DNA from: an uncultured Collinsella sp.
Lineage (GTDB): Bacteria; Actinomycetota; Coriobacteriia; Coriobacteriales; Coriobacteriaceae
Reading direction: 5' to 3'
DNA: 5,474 nucleotides
Assembly (NCBI GenBank): GCA_902463875.1
Contig: CABQHR010000125.1
Span: 1 to 5,474 of the forward strand
Below, piece after piece: positions 1-5,474 of this stretch (its first letter is position 1; each line of letters starts with the position of its first letter). The notes under the pieces are model-generated. The model had not been told where the DNA came from. It made no database searches and was given only the letters and a program-made list of their open reading frames with translations. The position numbers and the translations under genes are program-made.

Positions 1-1166
1 TCGTCGGCGATGATGCCGGCGATGGTCTCGACCGGGGTGTCGCCGGGGATGGCGATCATGTCCAGGCCAACGGAGCACACGCAGGTCATGGCCTCGAGCT
101 TCTCGAGCGAAAGCGCGCCGGCCTCGACGGCGGCGATCATGCCGGCGTCCTCGGACACGGGGATGAAAGCGCCCGAGAGACCGCCCACGCTGGAGCTGGC
201 CATGACGCCGCCCTTCTTGACGGCATCGTTGAGCATGGCGAGCGCGCAGGTCGTGCCCGGGCCACCGCAGGTGCCCACGCCGATGATCTCGAGGATGCGG
301 GCAACGGAGTCGCCGATGGCAGGCGTGGGAGCCAGCGACAGGTCGACAATGCCCTTCTCGACCCCCAGGCGATGGGCGGCCTCGCGGCTCATGAGCTCGC
401 CGGCACGGGTGATCTTAAAGGCGGTCTGCTTAATCTTCTCGGCGACCTCCATCATCGATGCGGAATCGGGCAGTGTCTCCAGGGCTGCGGCCATAACGCC
501 GGGGCCCGAGACACCCACGTTGATGACGGCGTCGGCCTCGCCACCGCCGTGGACAGCGCCCGCCATAAACGGGGAGTCCTCGACCATGTTGGCAAAGCAG
601 ACAAACTTGGATGCGCCAACGGAATCCTCATCGGCCGTGAGTTTAGCGGCGTCGATGATGGTCTGGGCGGCCATGAGCACGGCGTCCATGTTGATGCCGG
701 CACGCAGGCTGGCGACGTTGACGCTGGAGCAGACACGGCTCGTGGTGGCGAGCGCCTGCGGGATGGACTGGATGACGCGGCGGTCGGCGTCGCCGATGCC
801 CTTCTGGACGAGTGCGGAGAAGCCGCCCAGGTAGTCGATGCCGAGGGTCTCGGCCGCGCGGTCGAGGGCGTGCGCGATGGGGGTGAGGTCCTCATCCTTG
901 CAGCACGCGGCGATCTGCGCCACCGGGGTGACGGAAACGCGCTTGTTGACAATGGGGATACCGTACTCGCGCTCGAGGTTCTCGGCGGTCTCGACCAGAT
1001 GCTCAGCCGTGTGCGTCACGTGGTCGTAGATCTTCGTGCACATGCGGTCGAGGTTCTCGTCACCGCAACCCATGAGCGAAACACCCATAGTGATGGTCCT
1101 GATGTCGAGGTTCTGTTCCTCAACCATGCCGCGGGTTTCCGCGATTTCTGCGGGCGTGATCGCCAT
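1..1166 (-). CDS. UPF0210 (DUF711, PFL-like) family protein, C-terminus cut by window edge
   Basis: This open frame starts at the ATG at 1166-1164 and runs without a stop to the left edge, giving 388 visible residues. The family is usually about 450 residues, so roughly the last 60 should lie outside the window. The protein begins [18 protein letters not shown] and carries stretches I recognise as UPF0210 hallmarks: [14 protein letters not shown] (23-36), [20 protein letters not shown] (204-223), [17 protein letters not shown] (296-312), [20 protein letters not shown] (324-343) and [18 protein letters not shown] (361-378). From family knowledge, a pneumococcal member was solved structurally and placed in the pyruvate formate-lyase-like barrel fold, but no reaction is established and I assign none. 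An AGGAG seven bases upstream supports the start. In many genomes a small ACT-domain protein (UPF0237) precedes this gene; here metH does, across 108 bases, so it is probably a separate transcription unit. The family call is firm; function is unknown. Confidence 0.93.
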   Translation of the reverse strand, partial: MAITPAEIAETRGMVEEQNLDIRTITMGVSLMGCGDENLDRMCTKIYDHVTHTAEHLVETAENLEREYGIPIVNKRVSVTPVAQIAACCKDEDLTPIAHALDRAAETLGIDYLGGFSALVQKGIGDADRRVIQSIPQALATTSRVCSSVNVASLRAGINMDAVLMAAQTIIDAAKLTADEDSVGASKFVCFANMVEDSPFMAGAVHGGGEADAVINVGVSGPGVMAAALETLPDSASMMEVAEKIKQTAFKITRAGELMSREAAHRLGVEKGIVDLSLAPTPAIGDSVARILEIIGVGTCGGPGTTCALAMLNDAVKKGGVMASSSVGGLSGAFIPVSEDAGMIAAVEAGALSLEKLEAMTCVCSVGLDMIAIPGDTPVETIAGIIAD

Positions 1167-1173
1167 CCTTGCG

Positions 1174-1178
1174 CTCCT
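1174..1178 (-). promoter_or_regulatory. Ribosome binding site of the UPF0210 gene
   Basis: AGGAG on the minus strand lies seven bases before the ATG at 1166-1164. This near-ideal Shine-Dalgarno spacing fixes the start of the UPF0210 protein. Confidence 0.8.
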
Positions 1179-1211
1179 ATCTGCCAAAACGAGCATAGTC
1201 TTTTCTATTCT

Positions 1212-1249
1212 AACGTGCCGCACGTGCCAAGTGGCGCATGCGGCACGTT
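1212..1249 (-). terminator. Large intergenic hairpin after metH, possible terminator
   Basis: Two perfectly complementary 11-base arms, 1212-1222 (AACGTGCCGCA on the plus strand) and 1239-1249 (TGCGGCACGTT), enclose 16 bases. These contain a further GCCA/TGGC pair (1226-1229 with 1232-1235), so the stem can extend almost to the tip. It lies 25 bases past the metH stop codon, where a terminator for the metF-metH operon is expected. However, in the metH transcript the stem is followed by UAGAAUAG rather than a U-run; the only T4 tract (1248-1251) follows the stem on the plus strand, where no gene ends. The inverted repeat itself is certain. Its role as an intrinsic terminator is inferred, and a regulatory palindrome or mRNA-stabilising stem is also possible. 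Confidence 0.5.
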
Positions 1250-1274
1250 TTGGTGCTCGGTTGTTTCCGTTGTG

Positions 1275-3833
1275 TTACTGCCCAAAGACCTCTTCGGCGA
1301 TGCGCGCGCTTTCGGCGGCATCCTTGGCGTAGTAGTCCGCGCCGATCTGCTTGGCGTATTCGGGGGTGAGCACGGCGCCGCCTACGATGATCTTGACGCC
1401 CGGCACCTCGGCATGGAGCAGCTTGATGGTCTCCTCCATGGCGACGACGGTGGTGGTCATAAGCGCCGAGAGGCCGACGAGTTTGATATCGCGCTCCTTG
1501 ACGGTCTTGAGTACCTCCTGCGGATCGACGTCGCGGCCCAGGTCAAAGACGGTGTAGCCGTAGTTGTCGAGCAGCATTTTGACGATGTTCTTGCCGATGT
1601 CGTGGATATCGCCTTTAACGGTGGCCACGCAGATTTTGCCCTTGTCGGCAATCTCGCCGGCGGGCATCAGGCGCTTGATGGTGTCAAAGCCCACGCGCGC
1701 GGCCTCGGCCGAGGCCATAAGCTGCGGCAAGAAGAACTTTCCCTGGTCAAAGAGGACGCCAACCTCGTCGAGAGCGGGGATAAAGTGATTGTTGATGAGG
1801 TCCATGGCGTCGTGGTCTGCCAGCAGACGCTCGGTCTCGGCAGCGATCTCGCCTTTGCGGCCCGAGACGACCATGCGACGAATCGGGTCGTCATTGCCGT
1901 CGGGGGTGGTGGCGCTGGCAGCGGGCGCGGCGTCGGTCGATGCGGTCTGAGCCGCCGCCGGGTTGGCGGCAATCTTGTACGGGTCGGTCCAGCCGGCGTA
2001 GCGTTCGATGTATCCGGTCGAGCCCTCGTCCTCAACGCTCAGCACACGATAGCTGTAGACGGTGTCCATAAAGCGCTTGGAGCCCGGGTTCATGATAGGG
2101 GCGTCCAGACCTGCACCAAAGGCGGCGGCCAAAAAGACCGAGCCTAGCAGCGGGCGGGCAGGCAGACCAAAGCTGATGTTCGACACACCGAGCGCGCATT
2201 TGACGCCCAGGCGCTCCTTGCACAGGGACATGGCGCGCAGGATCTGCTCGGCCTGGCGTTGATTGGTCGAGGCGGTCATGACCAGGCAGTCGATGAGGAT
2301 ACGGTCCGGGCCGATGCCGTAGCGGGCGGCCTCGGCCACGATGCGCTCGGCGATGGCGAAGCGGGCCTCGGCGGTATCGGGGATGCCGCCCTCGTCGAGC
2401 GTGAGGCCGACGACGTTGGTGCCGTAGTGGGCGACCAGCGGAAAGATCTCATCCATGATCTGCTGCTTGCCATTGACCGAGTTGATGATGGGCTTGCCGG
2501 CGTAGCGGCGCACGGCCGCCTCGACGGCTGCGGGGTCGGTGGAGTCGATCTGCAGCGGCAGCAGCGTGGAGCCCTGGAGCTGCTCGGTGGCCTGTTGGAT
2601 GATCTTGACCTCGTCGATCTCGGGCAGGCCCACGTTGACGTCCAGGATGTCGGCGCCCTGCTCTTGCTGGCTGATGCCCTGGCTCACGACGTAGTCCAGG
2701 TCGCCGTCGCGCAGGGCCTGCTGCAGGCGCTTCTTGCCGGTGGGATTGATGCGCTCGCCGATGACGGCGATCTTGTGGCCATTGCAGGGAAGGTCCACGA
2801 CCGTCTGGGCGCTCGTGACCGACATACTGGGCTTGCGGTGGCGCGGACTGGGCGTGTGGTTGTCGATGAGGGTGCGAAGTGCCGCCATGTGCGTCGGCGT
2901 GGTTCCGCAGCAGCCGCCCACGACGCTCACGCCGTCGGCAATCATGCCGGCGACGGCCTTGGCGTATTCGGGGGCCTGGATGTCAAAGACGGTGTTGCCG
3001 TCATCGTCCACGCGGGGCAGTCCCGCATTGGCCTGCACCATAACGGGCTTGTCGGTAACGGTGAGCATGCGTGCAGCGAGCCCTCGGAGCTCGGCCGGTC
3101 CCTGGCTGCAGTTGATGCCCAGGACATCGGCGCCGATGGCGTCGAGCGTGATGGCGGCCACCTCGGGGCTCGTGCCCAAGAAGGTGCGGCCGTCTTCCTC
3201 AAAGGTCATGGTGGCAAAGACAGGCAGGTCGGAGTTCTCGCGGCAGGCGAGGACAGCAGCCTTGATCTCGGCCAGGTCGGTCATAGTCTCGATAATAAAG
3301 AGGTCGACGCCCGCAGCGACGCCGGCGCGCACTTCCTCGGCAAAGAGATCGTAGGCCTCGTCGAAGCTGAGGGTACCCAAGGGGCGAAGCAGCGCGCCGA
3401 TGGGGCCGATGTCGCCGGCGACGTAGCGGGCGCCGGCCTCGCGGGCACAGGCGACGGCCGCGGCAAAGACGTCTGCCACGGTGGCGGCGCTGTCGAGCTT
3501 GTGGGCATTGGCACCAAAGGTATTGGCGGTAATCACGTCGCAGCCAGCCTCGACGTACTGACGTTGGATGTCGGTAATGACCTGAGGCTCCTCAAAGTTG
3601 AGCAGCTCGGGCAGGGCGCCGGCCTTCATGCCGGCCGCCTGCAGCATGGTACCCATGCCGCCGTCGAACAGCAGGTGTCCCGTGCCCTCGATGGCGGCGC
3701 GCAGACGATCGTCCTTAATGCGAAGGTCGTCGATCGTGCGCGTCTTGTACGTGGTGCCTTTGCGGTGTGCGGCATCAACAGGCGCCGCCAGCGCGGCACC
3801 GTCCAGATCATGAGTGATAAGCGGAGTAAACAT
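1275..3833 (-). CDS. metH: Cobalamin-dependent methionine synthase, short form without activation domain
   Basis: This 852-residue cytoplasmic enzyme should transfer a methyl group from 5-methyl-THF through cobalamin to homocysteine, giving methionine. The homocysteine domain spans about 52-325: GGMGTML at 58-64, and the probable zinc ligands C242 (in GINCSQGP) and C308/C309 (in GGCCGTTP). The folate domain spans about 353-615: IGERINPTGKK (358-368), LQIDSTDP (427-434), INSVNGKQ (450-457). An Ala/Thr-rich linker (622-648) leads to the cobalamin cap domain (about 650-730) and the B12-binding Rossmann domain. There, GDIHDIGKN (741-749) supplies the axial ligand H744 with D742, followed by GLSALMTTT (787-795) and VGGAVLTP (817-824). 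E. coli MetH is about 1,230 residues; the missing part is the AdoMet activation domain, which the gene just upstream encodes separately. The ATG at 3833 is preferred over the TTG at 3836 because AGGAG is seven bases upstream. About 35 residues more than usual precede the first domain. Confidence 0.96.
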   Translation of the reverse strand: MFTPLITHDLDGAALAAPVDAAHRKGTTYKTRTIDDLRIKDDRLRAAIEGTGHLLFDGGMGTMLQAAGMKAGALPELLNFEEPQVITDIQRQYVEAGCDVITANTFGANAHKLDSAATVADVFAAAVACAREAGARYVAGDIGPIGALLRPLGTLSFDEAYDLFAEEVRAGVAAGVDLFIIETMTDLAEIKAAVLACRENSDLPVFATMTFEEDGRTFLGTSPEVAAITLDAIGADVLGINCSQGPAELRGLAARMLTVTDKPVMVQANAGLPRVDDDGNTVFDIQAPEYAKAVAGMIADGVSVVGGCCGTTPTHMAALRTLIDNHTPSPRHRKPSMSVTSAQTVVDLPCNGHKIAVIGERINPTGKKRLQQALRDGDLDYVVSQGISQQEQGADILDVNVGLPEIDEVKIIQQATEQLQGSTLLPLQIDSTDPAAVEAAVRRYAGKPIINSVNGKQQIMDEIFPLVAHYGTNVVGLTLDEGGIPDTAEARFAIAERIVAEAARYGIGPDRILIDCLVMTASTNQRQAEQILRAMSLCKERLGVKCALGVSNISFGLPARPLLGSVFLAAAFGAGLDAPIMNPGSKRFMDTVYSYRVLSVEDEGSTGYIERYAGWTDPYKIAANPAAAQTASTDAAPAASATTPDGNDDPIRRMVVSGRKGEIAAETERLLADHDAMDLINNHFIPALDEVGVLFDQGKFFLPQLMASAEAARVGFDTIKRLMPAGEIADKGKICVATVKGDIHDIGKNIVKMLLDNYGYTVFDLGRDVDPQEVLKTVKERDIKLVGLSALMTTTVVAMEETIKLLHAEVPGVKIIVGGAVLTPEYAKQIGADYYAKDAAESARIAEEVFGQ

Positions 3834-3840
3834 CAATGAG

Positions 3841-3845
3841 CTCCT
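3841..3845 (-). promoter_or_regulatory. Ribosome binding site of metH, overlapping the upstream stop codon
   Basis: AGGAG on the minus strand is seven bases before the metH ATG (3833-3831) but only four before the in-frame TTG (3836-3834), so it decides for the ATG. The last two bases of the upstream TAG stop (3846-3844) are its first two bases. Ribosomes ending the activation gene therefore finish on the metH site, which suggests translational coupling. Confidence 0.8.
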
Positions 3846-4632
3846 AATGGCTGGAATAGCAGGTGGTGTGGGCGGCGCGGAAGCGACAGTGCTCGCGCAT
3901 GCGGCAGATATTGCAGGTGGGGCGGCTCTGGGCGTCGTGGACCTCGCCGTCGAACAGACCGATCACCGCGGTCACGCTCTTGGTGGGCATGAGCAGGCTG
4001 GTGGGTGTGACGGTAAGCCCGATGAGTCGTGTGGCGTTGAGCGCAGCCACGATCGAGCGCTGGGCCGTAAGCGGACAGTCGCCGTAGCCGGGACTGAAGC
4101 GCCAGTTACCGGCGAGTCCGTGTGCGGCGGCCGCAGCCTTGACCTGCTGGTCCATCTGCTCGACAGCGGCTTCTACATAGGCAGAGCATGCGGCGTCGAG
4201 CACGGCTCCCTCCAGGGGCTGCTGGGCTCCCGTGGTGCGCAGACGACGCTCGGCGTCCATGCCGAGAGTACATGCCATGAGTGCGGCAAGGCGGGCGTCT
4301 TTGAGGTGGCGATAGATATCGCGACCGCGCAGCTCAACGTTGGTGCCGACCAAGCGAATGCAAGGCTCTCCCTGCTCGTCCACGCCCGTGGCATCGACGG
4401 TAAACACACGCCGCACGCCACGGGGCTCAATGTCCAGTTCCAGACGTTCAACGACAAGCTCAATACGCTGCGACAGTTCGGGCTCAATCTGCTGACCGCC
4501 GTAGCCCAGATAGCGCAACATCTCGGCACGGTCGACGCGGGGATGGTGGGCATCATCGATACGATAAAGCGCCGGCGACGCAAGGTCGGCCGGCACTTCG
4601 ACAGCGGTTGTATCGATGTGCGGTTTTTCCAT
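3844..4632 (-). CDS. Stand-alone methionine synthase activation (AdoMet-binding) protein
   Basis: This 262-residue protein matches the C-terminal activation domain of MetH (Met_synt_B12 family) as a separate polypeptide, like Thermotoga maritima TM0269. Its expected role is to bind S-adenosylmethionine and reductively remethylate inactive cob(II)alamin MetH with electrons from a flavodoxin or ferredoxin. The signature is RFSPGYGDCPL (178-188): R178 and Y183 sit at the spacing of AdoMet-contacting Arg1134 and Tyr1139 in E. coli MetH. IGLTVTPTSLLMPTKSV (204-220) follows, matching the family's IGv-lTes-mM-P-SV pattern. The C-terminus carries four cysteines, C240, C243, C249 and C258 (CX2CX5CX8C), absent from the E. 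coli domain as far as I recall, possibly binding Fe-S or zinc. The start is the ATG at 4632-4630, whose A is also the last base of the metF stop (TAATG), so translation is probably coupled; a GGAG eleven bases upstream is only moderate. The same frame is open further upstream to 4941, but that part opposes metF and reads as low-quality Arg-rich sequence. Confidence 0.92.
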   Translation of the reverse strand: MEKPHIDTTAVEVPADLASPALYRIDDAHHPRVDRAEMLRYLGYGGQQIEPELSQRIELVVERLELDIEPRGVRRVFTVDATGVDEQGEPCIRLVGTNVELRGRDIYRHLKDARLAALMACTLGMDAERRLRTTGAQQPLEGAVLDAACSAYVEAAVEQMDQQVKAAAAAHGLAGNWRFSPGYGDCPLTAQRSIVAALNATRLIGLTVTPTSLLMPTKSVTAVIGLFDGEVHDAQSRPTCNICRMREHCRFRAAHTTCYSSH

Positions 4633-5474
4633 TACCCTAGGCGCTCCATAATGGTCGCGGCGATCGCAGGACGATTCATAGTGTACAGGTGCAGACCGGC
4701 GGCACCGTGCTCCTTGAGGTCGCAAAGTTGGCGGGCGGCATAATCTACACCGGCTGCCTGCAGGCTCTCGGGGTCGTTCTCGTACTTGGCGAGAATCTTG
4801 ATGACGGGGGAGGGCAGCGACGCGCCGCACATAAAGACCATGCGGCTGATCTGCGACTTGCCCATAAACGGCATGATGCCCGCGGTAATGGGCACGGTGA
4901 TGCCGGCCTTGTCGGCAAGCTCGCGAAAACGGTAGAAGCACTCGTTATCAAAGAAGAGCTGCGTCACAAAGAAGCTCGCGCCGGCGTCCTGTTTTTGCTT
5001 GAGGTGTTCGACCGAGAGGTTGAGATCCTCACAGGCAATGTGGCCCTCGGGGTAGGCTGCGGCGCCCACGCAAAAGCCGGCGTCGACGAGCTCGGGGATG
5101 AGGTCGCGGGCGTAGGCGTAGTCGGAGGCGGGCTTGTCGCCCTCGGTCGCGCCGGCAGGGAGATCGCCACGCAGGGCCAGGATGTTTTCCACGCCGGCGG
5201 TGCGATACTCGTCGATCTTGGCGGCGATATCGGCGTGCGACCGGCCCACGCAGGTAAGGTGTGCCACCGAGGGTGTATTGAATTCGCTCGTAATCATATG
5301 CGCGATGGGGGCGGTGGTGGCGCCGTTGCCCGAGCCGCCGGCAGAGCAGGTGACCGAGACAAAGCTCGGCGAAAGCTTGCACAGATTGCCTGCCACCTCG
5401 CGAGCCGTGTTGAGGGTAAGCTCGCCCTTGGGCGGGAACATCTCAAACGAAACGGGTGCGGTGCCCTGGGATGC
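4632..5474 (-). CDS. metF: 5,10-methylenetetrahydrofolate reductase, N-terminus cut by window edge
   Basis: MetF reduces 5,10-methylene-THF to 5-methyl-THF using FAD, supplying the methyl donor for MetH. The window shows 280 residues and the TAA stop (4634-4632). The frame continues to the right edge, and the residues before the ATG at 5441 read APVSFEMFPPKGE, the conserved MetF opening, so that ATG is internal and the true start lies beyond 5474. Compared with the usual 290-300 residues, about 10-20 are missing. In visible numbering, E11 of SFEMFPPK matches catalytic Glu28 of E. coli. HLTC is at 72-75, and LALRGDLPAG contains D104, matching Asp120 near the flavin. AAYPEGH (139-145), FFVTQLFFD (168-176), PITAGIMP (195-202) and GLHLYTMNR (260-268) complete the TIM-barrel signature. 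It is the first visible gene of the metF-activation-metH operon. Any promoter or riboswitch controlling the operon would be upstream, outside the window. Confidence 0.96.
   Translation of the reverse strand, partial: ASQGTAPVSFEMFPPKGELTLNTAREVAGNLCKLSPSFVSVTCSAGGSGNGATTAPIAHMITSEFNTPSVAHLTCVGRSHADIAAKIDEYRTAGVENILALRGDLPAGATEGDKPASDYAYARDLIPELVDAGFCVGAAAYPEGHIACEDLNLSVEHLKQKQDAGASFFVTQLFFDNECFYRFRELADKAGITVPITAGIMPFMGKSQISRMVFMCGASLPSPVIKILAKYENDPESLQAAGVDYAARQLCDLKEHGAAGLHLYTMNRPAIAATIMERLG

Noticed and set aside
1192..1212. Promoter for the UPF0210 gene with TAGAAT (1212-1207) or TATGCT (1197-1192) as a -10 element
   Set aside because: Neither has a credible -35 at 16-18 bases; the best TTGGCA is only 12 bases from TAGAAT. 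Some promoter probably exists in the gap, but I cannot place it.
1167..1274. Riboswitch (cobalamin or SAM) in the gap before the UPF0210 gene
   Set aside because: The gap is only 108 bases and is dominated by one hairpin; I see no B12-box or SAM-aptamer core.
372..2147. Long plus-strand open frame (591 codons) across the UPF0210 gene, the gap and the end of metH
   Set aside because: It lies opposite two strongly recognised genes, its translation is a Gly/Asp/Val/His-rich string with no domain, and it crosses the hairpin gap. GC-rich codon bias on the true strand leaves this antisense frame open.
2259..3839. Long plus-strand open frame (526 codons) antisense to metH
   Set aside because: Same low-complexity Gly/Val/Asp/Ala composition, with no recognisable motif and no ribosome binding site; a mirror of metH codon use.
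3814..4743. Plus-strand open frame (309 codons) antisense to the activation gene
   Set aside because: Opposes a protein with clear AdoMet-binding signatures; no homology is evident in its translation.
4633..4941. N-terminal extension of the activation protein into metF
   Set aside because: The extra 103 residues are Arg/Pro/His-rich sequence overlapping well-conserved MetF coding in another frame; the ATG at 4632 with the TAATG junction explains the start better.
5439..5441. ATG at 5441 as the start of metF
   Set aside because: The conserved residues APVSFE, including the catalytic Glu, lie upstream of it in the same frame, so this Met is internal.

Overview
The window is a GC-rich bacterial chromosomal segment (clearly above 55% G+C by eye) in which every supported gene lies on the minus strand. 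Protein content and style (short, B12-type MetH with a separate activation protein; UPF0210/PFL-like protein; AGGAG ribosome binding sites) suggest an anaerobic or gut-type Gram-positive. A Coriobacteriia member such as Collinsella is my best guess, but this is inferred from overall resemblance and not proven by any marker gene here.

Read in the direction of transcription (from the right edge to the left), the first three genes form a compact methionine/one-carbon operon. metF (5,10-methylenetetrahydrofolate reductase) enters from the right edge and lacks only its first residues. Its stop codon overlaps by one base the ATG of a 262-residue stand-alone methionine synthase activation protein. 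Ten bases after that gene ends comes metH, a cobalamin-dependent methionine synthase of 852 residues that has the homocysteine, folate and B12 domains but no activation domain. The logic is simple: MetF makes 5-methyl-THF, MetH transfers its methyl group through cobalamin to homocysteine, and the separate activation protein reductively remethylates MetH when the cobalamin oxidises. In E. coli that last function is the C-terminal domain of MetH itself; here it is split off, as in Thermotoga maritima.

A 108-base gap (1167-1274) after metH holds a strong 38-base inverted repeat and the ribosome binding site of the next gene. That gene, running off the left edge, is a UPF0210 (DUF711, PFL-like) protein of unknown function, 388 residues of which are visible.

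The long plus-strand reading frames over metH, metF and the UPF0210 gene are antisense shadows caused by GC-rich codon bias. I see no mobile element, tRNA/rRNA, CRISPR array or riboswitch. The points most worth a second look are the split reactivation module with its C-terminal cysteine cluster, and the intergenic hairpin whose only T-run is on the wrong side for terminating metH.
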